A stretch of 64,000 nucleotides of DNA from Datnioides undecimradiatus. Taxonomy: Eukaryota > Chordata > Actinopteri > Lobotiformes > Datnioididae. The notes beneath the pieces are model-generated. The model worked only from the letters and a program-made list of their open reading frames with translations, was not told the origin of the DNA and did not search any database. Every line of letters starts with the position of its first letter. Positions within the stretch are counted from its first letter, which is position 1. Shown piece by piece: positions 39,010-51,100 of this stretch. The stretch is taken from NCBI GenBank assembly GCA_008933995.1, contig WARS01004318.1, forward strand, positions 1,881,589-1,945,588, read 5' to 3'. A program made the translations under genes and the position numbers.

Positions 39010-40035
39010 ATTAATGGAAAGTCAAACAACTAAGAATCACACAAAACTAGAGACAAAATTAACAAAGAGACGAGCATGAATGGAAAGAAATGGAGTCCTC
39101 CCAGAAAAAGACATAGAGCAATCAAAGAGGGACGCAAAACAACCACAGAGATGCAACTTTACTACAACCAAAGAGACAAAAATACCCCACAGACTCTAAA
39201 AACATAAAACATAACCACAAGTACATAAGCTGACTGCAATAGAGTTACAGATAGACAGAAAAGGGAGGAAGAATGACAGAAAGGAATGCTGAAAATGTCC
39301 AAACAAGGTGCAAAGTGCCCACAATGAGCCAAAAAAAAACAACCACAAGGTGACACAAATAAATCAAAGAGGTGCAACTCAGCTGCAAACAGGCACAAAC
39401 TGACTGCAATGAGAGAAAGTGTAACCATAAAAATGAGCTGAATGTTTTGTTTTGTTTTTTACCAAAGAGACACCAATGGGTCGCAAGAGAGACACAAAGT
39501 GAGTACAAATAAATGGAAAATGACTAAAAAGGCATGCCAAAGGACCGAAAAACAGACTGAAAATGGCCACAAAATTGCAACTTGACTTGAAAAAGACGCA
39601 GGCCTAGTGAAAAGAGACATGAACTGACTGCAAAGAGACAAACAATAGCCAGAAAGACAAACTGAATGACCACACAGAGATTCACATTTACCAGAAAGAC
39701 ACCAGCAGACAAAGAGAAACCATAACCACACTCAAAATGGCCACAAAAGTGTGTGAGTGTCCTCGATTGAGAAGAAAAAGCCACAAACTGGCACAAATCT
39801 ACAAAATGTACCACACACGAACTCAAACCGACCTAAAAACGGAATCATCAAAGAGCACAGAGATGAAAATTAGCTGCAAAGAGACAAAAAATAACCAGAA
39901 AAACAAAGAAAAGGACTCATATCTACCAAAAAGACTCCAGGAGAGTGGCACATGTTGACTGGAAAGATAAGAAACAAAGAAACAGACGAAGAGACAGCAG
40001 AAAACTGTAAAAACACTTAAATGGCTACAAAGACA
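39010..40035 (-). repeat. 1-kb degenerate purine-rich minisatellite field
   Basis: Irregular 20-35 bp units built on acaaagagacacaaa, accacaa and tgactgcaa. It reads as the reverse complement of the 27.2-27.5 kb repeat. The many overlapping minus-strand open frames (39162-39826) are shadows of the repeat. Confidence 0.8.
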
Positions 40036-42000
40036 ACTATAAACTGCGCAGCATGTAGCTCGTCTGATGGAAGTGTTGGGAGCACTTGAAGGAGAAGTTT
40101 AAAACACTTAAATTGATTAGTATGCTGCTCTTCTCTCCATGAGCCTCACATCAGTCAAAGCAGTCGTAATTGCCTCAAAAGAGGGCTTCGACAGCTGTTG
40201 TGTTGACGGTCCCACACAAAGAGATGAGCATTAACTCTGGACCCGCTGCAGGTGCACAAAGTGAGACACAGAAGAGGGAAAATTGTCCTTGATATTGGTT
40301 ATTATTGAGGTGCCCTCCATCCCAATTTGTGGCATTTAGAGTCTCTCCGCTTGCACAAACAAGTGCAAACAAGTGTTTTGATTTGTCATTAGGCTCCAAC
40401 AATACCGAGCTGCCTGCCACCGTTTTCACTCCTGACACATTTCCTCAGGTGAAACTTCGGTTTGCAACGCTCCTCTTTAGCCGCTCATTCAAGGTCCTGA
40501 TGTTTTATTCAGTCGTCATAGCAACCCGATAGCCGTGATGCAAATGCTACCTTGTCGGTTTAGAGACCTTCAGGTAACAATCGCGGATCTATTTACAGCA
40601 GGGGAATGTGGGCCGAGCGTGGTGGAGACAGTGCAGGGGTGACAGGACTTGTGTTTCTCCATACTCTGCTGTCATGCGTACATTAAGTGCTATTACCTGA
40701 TTCACTGGAAAAGTACAGCGAGTCACAAGAAACACGTCAAAATGGTCTTGTCAGACCTTCGCAGGGTCCTTCCAATTACACACAATATTTTCATGCTGCT
40801 CTCTCTCCGGTTACCTGCCCGCTGTGTTCTCACACTGTTGCTTTAAAGATTAAAAATGTAAGAAAAAGATAAAATCTGTATTTTATATATCTGTATAAAT
40901 TCTGGCATTCTGCTGTAGGATCTAGAGGTTGTGATGTCCAAAGACTGAAATATCTCAACAATTAGTGGATCGATTGCCACAAAACTTTTATTTTAGATGT
41001 TAAGTTGTCAAAACAGGACAGGAACAATTGTAACAGATAGTATTAGTGGTTGCCTGGTTCCTCAAAGCACAATGAAAATCTTATTGTAATGTAATTTGAG
41101 ATGCAAAATGCTCCTTAATCAACTGACATCCTCTGCAGAGCTATGATTAAAACATAATTAAAAGTTAGTGATGCCACATATTTAAAGAGCATATTGACCT
41201 CACAAACAATAAAACAGACATTATCATTATTATTTTCTATAATTTTTAGTTTATTTTCTACTAAAAACATCCAAACTGGACCTTTTTGTGGATCAAATTT
41301 GTCTTGCAGGCCTCATTTTGGGGCTCATCATGTGAGCTACTTCCTGTAACTGGAAAAGCAGCCAATAGAGGGCTAAATAATCACAGAGAAGATGAGCCTA
41401 AAGTACAAACACTCAGTTATTAACTCATTAAATCAATTATGAACTCTTTAAATCAACAGTCATGCAGGCAGGATTTCAATTGACACGCAGGAGTTTCAAA
41501 AAACACAATGAGCAACAGATGAACTCTCAGTTCCTCTGAAGCGGAGATTCTCAGCTCTAAGCAGTCTGCAGAGGCAGGTCATAACAGGTGAACACAGGTG
41601 AATGGGATGCTGATAACCTGAATGAGTCTACTGATTGGCTCAGGTGATGCCAGGTTACCTGCCGGTGGGGAATACCAGCAACAACACATTCCCAGTGGGA
41701 GCGCTTGTGTCTGCTCCAGAGCGCACAGGGTGATCGGTGCCATGTTTAAAACCGTCAAATCTCCTCAGGTGTTGTGATTCATCACCTGGAGTCATATAAA
41801 ATATATATTATAGTGTTTTTGTTTTAATGGAGTAGATACAGCTCCATTATAATTCATGTAATTAAGACATTTGGGACAAAGATGAGGAAACCTGGTTTGA
41901 GCTGAGGTCAGGTTGAGGCAGACAGTAAATAAATAAACACCCAACGTTTATAATAAAACACATCTGTAAGTTATTATTTATTATCATTTAACACTTGAAG
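40036..42000. other. Intergenic region without recognised gene
   Basis: About 2 kb. A short phrase at 40940-41005 (aatatctcaacaattagtgg + atcgattgccacaaaacttt) belongs to the same dispersed family as 15.33 and 46.03 kb. Otherwise nothing seen. Confidence 0.6.
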
Positions 42001-42029
42001 TCCATACCAGATCGGTCGGGGCCCGGGTT

Positions 42030-42765
42030 AACAACGACCGCCATCGGTGCTGTTGACCTACAGGGTCCTGGTGGAAATTGGGCTCCTTGTGATCTGCAGT
42101 GAGAGCAGGGAGCAGGTGGAGGACAGTCTGGAGAGGTTGAGGTTTGCTCTGGAAAGAAGAGGAGTGAAGGTTGGCCGAAGCAAGACTGAGCACGTGTGAA
42201 CGAGAGGGACCCGAGTGGAGCAGTAAGGTTACAGGGAGCAGAGGTACAGAAGGTGCAAGACGTTAAGTACTGAGGGTCAACAGTCCAGAGCAATGGAGAG
42301 TGTGGAAAAGAGGTGAAGAGGCGTGTGTAGGCAGGATGGAGTGGGCGGAGAAAGGTGTCAGCTGCGTTGTGATGAACGAGTACCAGAAAGACTGAAAGGA
42401 AAGGTCTGCAGGACAGTGGTGAGACTGGTGATGTTGTATGGTTTAGAGGCAGTGGCTTTGAGGAGAAGAGCTGGAGGTAGCTGAGCTGAAGATGTTGGAT
42501 GGATGGATAGGATCAGGAATGAGCACATTAGACAGACAGCTCATGTGAGATGTTTCAGAGATAAAGTTAGAGAGGCCAGGTTGAGATGGTTTGGACATGT
42601 TCAGAGGAGGGACAGTGAATATATTGTTGGAAGGATGCGGAGGTCAGGCAGGAGGCCTAGAGGAAGACCAAAGAGAAGGTTTATGGATGTAGTGAAGGAG
42701 GACATGAAGGTAGCTGGTGTGAGGGAAGAGGACACAGAGGATAGGGACTTGAAAAGTCCTTGACA
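42030..42765 (+). pseudogene. 5'-truncated, decayed non-LTR retrotransposon (C-terminal end of reverse transcriptase ORF)
   Basis: The final 86-codon open frame (42503-42763) reads ARLRWFGHVQRRDSEYI, then GRPKRRFMDVVKEDM and VAGVREEDTEDR, which is the characteristic end of LINE reverse-transcriptase polyproteins. Upstream, other frames give ICSESREQVEDSLERLRFAL and ALERRGVKVG, with stops and frameshifts between. Only the last part of the polyprotein is present, as expected for incomplete reverse transcription. Not functional. Confidence 0.85.
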
Positions 42766-42779
42766 GGTTAAGTTAAATT

Positions 42780-43090
42780 ATTAATTATGAATTGAAGATT
42801 TTTTCCTTATCCTGAGGAACAGTTTGATCAGCTGGAGATGTCAGACTGTTTCTTTTGTGAATTATTTTTATTTATTATGTGTATTTTATTTATAGTTCTT
42901 CCTCTCACCATTCACCTCTGGTAGAAACATCTACTTCAGTGTGTTGGCATCGAGTGCAGATGTGACTGAATTCAACTTCACCTGTGGTGTCTGAGTAATG
43001 ACACGTGGGCACTTTGCCGAGTGCTTAATGACACGACTGTCATTGATTGAAAGATTGGAGGGGAGCCTCCGACATTCAGCGGGTTCATGC

Positions 43091-43130
<40 letters not shown>

Positions 43131-45590
43131 CTCTCAACTCTCTCTCTCACACACACACACACACTCCAAAGGCCATGACACTGTTAGACATCATTAGATT
43201 CATATATTCATTTTCTGTTCACCGGTGAAATGTCATGGTGCTTTTGCTCCAAAGATAAGAGAGAAAGCAAGGACCCTCGAGCGTCTTGATCCACTATCAG
43301 AGCAGCAGCTGAGTCCGGAGGCAAGGCTCTGGGTGACAATACGGCCTTTTTATTGTGGGATAATACATACATACATTTCCCTGCTCAAGGCTAGGCAGTC
43401 TGAAATGTACATCAGACTGTCGAAACAACTCTTTCAGGGGACGTTCACTTCAAAAGCGCTTGCTAACATATGCAGAAATCTGTGTTCAAATCTGATTATT
43501 GTCCCAGCCTTGATAAGCTGTTGTAAAGTAGTAAATCCCGCCTCTTGTGTAATTTGATTGGCTGCCTGGGCCTAGTGTGACACTGGTGAGCGCTGAAAAA
43601 CTTGTAGAGAGGCGTGATGCATGCTGCGCCATGCACTGGAAACACTGGTTTTGTCGCATTTTTAGAAATACATCTTGGTGTTATGGCAAACTAATTGATT
43701 AATAATTATCCAAAAGTTGGCGGCATTTTAAAGATTGACTTTGAGACAGACACGTAACCAAACAAACATTTTACAATTTAAAAATATGCTGGCACGTTTG
43801 GGTTGAATTAGCTTCTGCTATGCACCCAGATTTGTTCTGATACATCTGTGACTTATTCTTCGTTAATTTGTTGTGATACTTTGAACCAAACCTTGCAATT
43901 TATAGGTTTTTCGTCTTTTAATTAAGCACCTGAGTATTTTTTTGTGACACTGGTCTGCGCACCTAGTGGTCATCGGCAGAACTGCAGCTTAATGCATTTC
44001 AGCACTGTTAAGACTTTTGTCTGAGTTACGACTTTGGCTTCCAACGATTATTAAATCTAGATAGTTGAGATAAAAAGATAAATGTGCTTTAGCCCTCACC
44101 CTTTCAACACAAACTCAGCCAGACTGTTCGTTCAGTTTGCTGCAGTAAAGAGAGCAGCTGTTTGTGGAAACTTGACGAAGCCGCCTGCAGCTTGGATTGA
44201 TTTGCGTGTTTTGTTGCTGAGAGAGGCCAAAAAAGGTAAAGAGAGCTGAATTTCAACAGTCCTTTCTCGCATTTTATAAACCATGTTTACAGCTTAATTA
44301 CATCTAAAGTTCAAGGAATTCAACCTTTTAGAAGGTACATTCATTTTTCCAAACTCAGGGAGTAATTTGCTGACAAATCATACTCATATTTATGATTTTT
44401 GGCCCAAGCAGGCAGCTCTAATTTCACTTTTTAAGCAGTGAAACAAAGTGGTTGTGCTTCGTTTGCAGAGAAGGTCAGAGGCAAATCATCCCACCATTGC
44501 ATTGCTAATTGAGTCATGACAACCAGCAGCACACAGCAGAGGTATAAAGGAAGAATGTGTCCTTTGACACTTTTCCCAGTAAGCCTGACAGTGGAGGTCA
44601 AGAAGAGGAAGATGATGCAATCCCCTCATGATGCAGCGTGAATGAAACAGAGACACATAATCATTACTTGATCAAAGGAAGAGCTCTTTCTGACCACAAC
44701 TGGACATAATTAATACACACACACGGCTGTAAACACACACTCAGATTGAACAAAAAGGGGGTCGGGTCCGCTGAGAGTATTTTGCTATTTCACCGCCAGC
44801 AGCAAAAGAGAAAGTGCCGCCACATTTACAAAGCAAATTCACACAGAACCAGTTTCATAATGTGTGAAGAGAAACACGCTGCTTCAAAACATGGAGCAAG
44901 AGGGTTTCAATTATTTAAACTGCGATCATATTTTAATGTATTTACACATATGGAAATATTGATTAATGGGAGTGTGTGAAGATCACACGGGGCTGCAGGC
45001 TGTAAACATATAAAAAAATTTAGTGAAACGTAATCCTGAGCTTTTATTTCCGCTCTCATCCTTTAAACCTGCAGATATGTGCCAAGATTCATTTGATAGA
45101 TACAGAACTACTGCTATCTACTTGATCTTTCTTCTCGAACTCCTTGGGTGTTTTTGACATTTTGAACCAAAAAAAGCACAAATAAAAAAGGGGGTGTCTG
45201 CACGTAAATGAAACTAAGACGCGGCGCTGTGAAGGTGACAGCCTGAAAAGAGAGCACTTATCTAATCAGAGTAGCAGCTGGCTCCCGTCGAAGCGGATAA
45301 GAGAGGCATTGGAAACTGCTTTACGTTTTCATTTAGAAGAGCGAGTGATAAGCACATGCCACACCTGAATACACAGACACACAAGATGCAGCTTTGATTA
45401 TTATTTTTTTAGACTTGTGGGGTCATGTAGCTTAAAATAAAAAGGAAGTTTATACATAAAACTAGAAGAACGGATTTTCCGACATGGATGTACGATATCC
45501 GCACAGCACCAGTCTCTGTTTGAAGTGTGACGGTTTTAGAAAGTTACAAAAATTGTCAAACATGGTCAAAATCAGGCTTTGGACAGGTCT
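42780..45590. other. Intergenic region without recognised gene
   Basis: Contains CA microsatellites at 43.1 kb and a 110-codon open frame at 43225-43557 that I do not recognise and that lacks splice or promoter context. Confidence 0.6.
43095..43164 (+). repeat. Compound (AC)n / (TC)n / (AC)n microsatellite
   Basis: AC run 43095-43126, CT-rich spacer, second AC run to 43164. Confidence 0.95.
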
Positions 45591-45599
45591 GTGTAAGGA

Positions 45600-46165
45600 G
45601 ATAGAGCTGTTGTTCTGATGGAGCTTCGTAGCAGCTTATGAGTCTGCAGCCATGCTAACAGCACCGTGGTTGTACTATGCTCACGATAACAATGTTAGCA
45701 TGAAGATGTTTTGGTGGGAAGATGTTTTTGAATTATTGGGCATGACTGGATCAATAATAAGGAGAAAAACATACTGTAAAATGGAATAAAAAACAAAACA
45801 ATAGTCATGCTAGCATGCTGAGGCTGTGAGCTCAATGCTAAAGTCAGCATGCTAACAATGCTAATGGTAAAATACATGCATATTCAGCCTAAAAGTTTAG
45901 TGCTTTGCTAATTAGCACAAAATATGGAGTAAGCTGAGACATGGGGGTGTTGTTGTATTGTAGGAGGTGAGCTGTGGAGGTGGTTTAAGTTTTGATCCAA
46001 TATGGAAAGTTAAAGCAACGAGTTTGTCATTGTCATTTAATTTAAAACTACAAGCATCAACCAGCTGAAGGAAACATGAGGTTTATCACCAAATAGCTGG
46101 ATAGCTATTTCACTCTGGACCAAAGCTCTAAACCTACTAACAGGCCATCTCTAAAAATACCCTGA
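45600..46165 (-). repeat. Interspersed repeat, GTTAGCATGCTAA type, longest copy
   Basis: gtctgcagccatgctaacag at about 45643, atgctagcatgctgaggctg at about 45808 and aaagtcagcatgctaacaat at about 45841, then ggttatcaccaaatagctgg-like and tcactctggaccaaagctct at about 46110. The related fragments at 15.3, 28.2, 30.3 and 40.9 kb may be parts of the same element. Confidence 0.65.
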
Positions 46166-46169
46166 GCAG

Positions 46170-47380
46170 ATACAAAAGTGCTCCACCAACATACTTAATG
46201 GCTGGAGTATAGACTAGAGCCCTGCGCAGGGCTGTCCATACCCATTTAAACCCACAACAACACAGAATCCCAATCCCAAAACAGTTCTCTCATGCAAACC
46301 GGTCAGCACTAACATTACAAGTTGATGTTCTCCTGCATTTAAGCGTAACACTGTGGTTTGTAGGTTTATCCATGGCAATGCTGCTGAACGTGCTCAGTCT
46401 TGTTCGCAGTCGTGTAGGAGCAAAAGCTTAGGGCACTCATTGAAATACTTGTGAATTCAAAATTTCAACCCCAGAGTGTTGCTGGAGCACATAATATGAC
46501 CATTTTACTTTTGTAACAATTTGAAAAAAATGTATTGTACAACATGTGCGCAAGTGCTCAAATATGGTCACTTGATCTGTTCATGTGCTTTTTATCCTTA
46601 ACAAAACACAATGAAGTGTTATTTCAAGGCCAATTCACACATTTTACATCCTGTAAAAATCCTGCTGCTTTGTTTTTGATCGCCTGCTCTTGCTCACAGC
46701 AAAGTTTAAACAACGCAGTCCCATGAGATCAGCATTGAGTCTTGAGGGACCCATAGGATCCTAGTTCAATCCAGTCCTGTTGTACAGAGAACAGGTTATA
46801 TTGCATGGCATAAAGATATTATAGAGACTCTTCAGAGTGTGCACTGTATGACACAGATGTGTTTTCTCTTGATGTTACAGAGGACGTCAAGCTGTTTCAG
46901 ACAGTTTGACGGATCGTTTCCCCTGTGGGTTTTGTAGTTACAGGCTGAGGGTGGAACCATCTGTTTTTTATAATGACAATTTTTCAACTTGCACCGAGCA
47001 AGATGGTCGTATAATCAATCCAAGTCTGCCTGCAAGAAAAGATGAGTGTCTATTCCCCACGGAGACACTTTAGATCGAGCGGTTTGGCTAAATGAAACGT
47101 TGATAAGAGGTCTGGCAAGTTTCTGAACAGCAGTGAGCAAACCCAGTCTGAGACAATTAGACTTAGTCTTGAGATCAATTGAAAATGTTTTTGGGGTTTT
47201 TTTTGTATTTACATGGTTGAATTGTAATGAAAAGAAGATTTATGTTATTTTAACTGCACTTTTATAGGGGCCTACTCTTCACAGACCTGAAATTTAGATT
47301 TTAATTCTTCCAAATTGGTGATTTATTTTGTGTAACATCTGGATAAGTGCTAAAAATGGCTTGTAATATCACTTTAATGC
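46170..47380. other. Intergenic region without recognised gene
   Basis: About 1.2 kb. Only a 16-bp palindrome at 46218-46233 stands out. Confidence 0.6.
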
Positions 47381-47384
47381 TGAT

Positions 47385-47965
47385 AAAACTTAAAGACAAC
47401 AGAAAGTAATAGGTGGTGTTTGATGGTGGGTGAATGAAAGATGAACTGGGGAAGTAGCATTGCGGAAGGTAAGTGTGAAGCGATGGGTTTTGAGGTCCTG
47501 CTTGAAGGTTGTTAGGGGGTTTGATTGTCTGATGTGGTTGGGGAAGTCGTTCCAGATGGTCTGGAGCTCGGTTCTGCTTGTCATAAGTGAGTTAGTGTCT
47601 GTGAACCTGAGGCAATGAGTGGAGCTGGGGTTGGATATGAAGGGGCCAAGTTATAGAGGGATTTGAGGGTGAGGGTAAGTATTTTGTAGTCTATCTGGTG
47701 TTTGACTGGGAGCCAGTCAAGTTTTGAATTGAGTTTTGGACGTATTGGACTTCTTCTATGGTTTTAAGGGGTAAGCCGTACAGTAGTTGAGTCTGGAGGT
47801 GATGAGGGCATGGATGAGTGTATGATGCAGTTTACATGTGGTCAGAAGGAAGGTTGCAGACATGGGTGGAGGTTGTGACAATGGATCCATCAATGTTTTG
47901 ATGAAATTGTGAAGAAATTGTGGGTGGGGCAGGTTAGGGAGTTTTGGCCAATGGGGAGCCACTGT
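47385..47965 (-). pseudogene. Second decayed non-LTR retrotransposon fragment (C-terminal RT region, minus strand)
   Basis: Minus-strand frames give TCKLHHTLIHALITSRLNYC (47756-47962) and, further on, LTTFKQDLKTHRFTLTF (47390-47584). LITSRLNYC and a terminal TTFKQDLKTH are typical of the end of LINE reverse transcriptases of a different family from the copy at 42 kb. The two blocks lie in separate frames with intervening stops. Confidence 0.78.
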
Positions 47966-47979
47966 GTTTACTCTGTAGG

Positions 47980-48195
47980 TTAGCTAGCTGTTAGCCTGAC
48001 ACTTCAAATGTTAGCTGTGTGACTCCATATGTTAGCAATGTGTGTTAGCTCCATATGTTAGCTCTGTTACTGTTAGCTCTGACACTTCAAATGTTAGCCG
48101 TGTGACTCCATATGTTAGCACTGTGTGTTAGCTCCATATGCTAGTTAGCTCTAAAACTCCAAATGTTGGTCGTGCTACCCCATATGTTAGCACTG
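47980..48195 (+). repeat. Tandem repeat of about 73-83 bp, 2.6 copies
   Basis: ctgacacttcaaatgttagc recurs at about 47996 and 48079, with a diverged third copy (ctaaaactccaaatgttggt) at about 48151. Each is followed by gactccatatgttagca. Confidence 0.85.
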
Positions 48196-48199
48196 ACTG

Positions 48200-51100
48200 T
48201 AAAAGAGCTCCTGATGACTTAGCAGGTGCTGAAATAACACAAATCAATGGAAATCAGTGCTAATAACTAGCCCCCACCATCCGAATGGAGGCTAGTTAGC
48301 CTAGCCTAACAGCTGGGCAAAGCTGTTGGTCTGCTGTTACACAAGGTTATGACTTCAGTCAGTGGTCACCATGGGAATTGACAGAGCATCTCATTGCACT
48401 GCCAGGCTTCATGACTGTTTAACCAAAATGCAAATTTTAAAACAGTTACTTCCTGTGGGAGCTTGTGTAAATGTGCCTTGGACAAAAGGGTTAACATGGA
48501 ACACAATGAAAAGACATCTTTGAGATGCAAGATACATAAAGGGAGAACAAGGCTGCATTAAAGGGTTTCGTCTGGTGGTTATCCTTTGAAAGGAGGGAGA
48601 TATGCATTAGATGCCCAAATGGAAAACAGCAGAAAAACAAAATACTTTTCAGTTCCAGAGTCTATTAAAAAAGGACCCCATGTTTTTCCCTGTTTCTGTT
48701 TTCCTCTTCCACACAGTGGGCAGTAAATTCAAACCCTTTCAGCATACATAAATGTCCATCCAATGCTCTCCACAAGTCTAAATATAAATCAATATAAATA
48801 CAGTGCACACAAGCACACACATGCTCCCACAAGTATGTGTGTGCTTTTCTGCCTCTTAGTTGAATTAGTATTCAGTTGCTTTCCTTATGCAAAAGTACAT
48901 ATAATATGTTGTACATGTAATATGTAAATTCCAAGTAAATGTCCTGCAAAAGTATATTTCGCAGTGTCTTTCTGAAATTGCTTTTATTTGTGCATGAGAC
49001 ACGTAGTCTGACGTCAGTTATGCTAGGTCAACCTTGGATGGCCTTTTAACATAAATGTAACCGGGATGCTCATTCATACAGAGGTGCACGTCTAAAAGGA
49101 GCTTAAGACATTTCATGACGAGAGACACGTAGAATAAAACGTACCTGAAAGATACCTTAAGCGCTAAATACACTAAATACACGTTATTTGCCACCTCTGT
49201 GAGACAAACCCTTTTCATTTCTGTTTGCTAGTTTGCATGAAAGACTCGAACTAACCGACGGATTGCGGAGACCTTGAAGCCCATTTACCCGGCTAAAAGG
49301 GAGAGAGCAGAGATCTCATTAAGAAGATCCTCTTTTTGTTTCGGCTCGGCATTCGCCCACACCTCATCGCTCGTACATGACTCATCAAAGTTCACGCAGG
49401 ACTATAAAAGAAAAAGAAAAATGGCGAAAACAGTTAAAAGTCAAAGAGCCTCTCCCACTCTGAAACATAAAGCTTTATGCGGTGTGGGGATGTTCGCTGG
49501 TATCAGATGAGCCCTCCGCTGCGTGGCATTAAATTAAATGTAATAATCTCTAACTAACAGCCGGCATGCCAGTCTCTCTTTTCTGAGCATGCCGGTCTAA
49601 TTAGACAAACATTACATCTGGTGATGAACCAGCAGCTGCAACAAAGAATCTGACACTCGCGTTAGGAGGCTGAAAAGGCATTTGGAGGATGTTTTAATTT
49701 AAACTTTCCTTTTTTTTCCTCCTTTGTGGAACCAGTCTGCCATTTGCAGCGATGTTATTTGTAATGATGAAGGCAGGCAGGAGCGACGTGGGCACCGTTC
49801 ATGACCTTTCCGACGCTGTAGGAGTCGGCTCCCTGAGGTGTTGTACCACTCCCACTCTACACATGGCTGATACATTATGATAAAGAGTGTAACACAAACG
49901 CTATAGTGATGCTATCTTCTGCTGACTCCAGATGGACAGCCTTGACTTTAGAGCTAGTTGACAGCTTTTATTAAGTTTAAGGAGCCACATACTACACATA
50001 AATCTACAAATACATGCAAATGAAAGAGCTGTGAATGTTGACATGACCTCTTTAACTTAAAATCATGTTTACTTTACATTTTTATTCATCAGGTTCATAA
50101 ACCTGCATCCATGATTGTTGTGTGGTGATGCAGCTTTAAGTTCAGACAGTTTGAAAATGTATACAAACCTATAAAAGTGATATTTTAAGATTTCTTTGCA
50201 TTCAAACCAGTTCGTTTTGATTTGATCCAGCATTTTCTTTGTGGCAGTAATTCCCTCTCCACGCTGTAACTCTCTGTTGTGAGTGGCAGACTCTGTGCTA
50301 CTCACAGTGCTTGCAAACAAGCACTTAATTGAAAGTATTACTTTATTTATCTCCCACGTATCTGCATCACTGTTTCCCATTAACTCTCTTAATGCCGTAT
50401 CACGTTACTGGTAATGCAAACAAAACGTTTCTGTGCACATGGTCGCTTTTATTGTAAAGCAGTCACAGGAAAGTAATTGTGTGTGTTACAGCGTTTAGCA
50501 CCGAACACAAGCACTTTATCTACAACAAAAGGCAGTTTTAAAATACTGCGGGGAGACCTTCAACACAGAGAGGGCTGGAGACTTTATGGATTTCCTTACA
50601 GTCAACTGGCCCAGCGGGATTTGTCCCAGTGTGCCAGATGGTCAGTAACACCTCTGGACACCAGCTTCACCATGGCCTGGTTACTGGCATGTGGAGATCT
50701 CAGCTTCTCTTGGAATTAAGGAAAAAAGCAGATTATTGACTGTAACTGCTTTACTGTAGACAAATAAACCAGTTGCCATTGTATTTCTAACAAGGAGGGT
50801 CTGTTACCAGGGTAACCACAGGTGTCATCAAAGCAACTAGGAGAGTTCGTGCAGTATCAGAATAATTGGAAAAATTAACACAAACACTAAGTCGGAACAA
50901 AGTTTCAGTTTGTGACTTGTTGACTTTAGTTTTATAACAATATTAAAAACTTAATAAAATCAATTTTATTATATAAAGCATCAAAGTGTATCATTATTGT
51001 TGGATAGCAACTTGAATCTTGACATTCGTCTAAACATCGTATAATGAAACGTGGACGTAGCATCTGATGAGTTAAAGGCTCATGAACACACCAAAGTTGG

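Noticed and set aside
39162-39826. Five overlapping minus-strand open frames rich in Phe, Leu and Cys
   Set aside because: They arise from the purine/pyrimidine bias of the degenerate minisatellite, not from a membrane protein gene.
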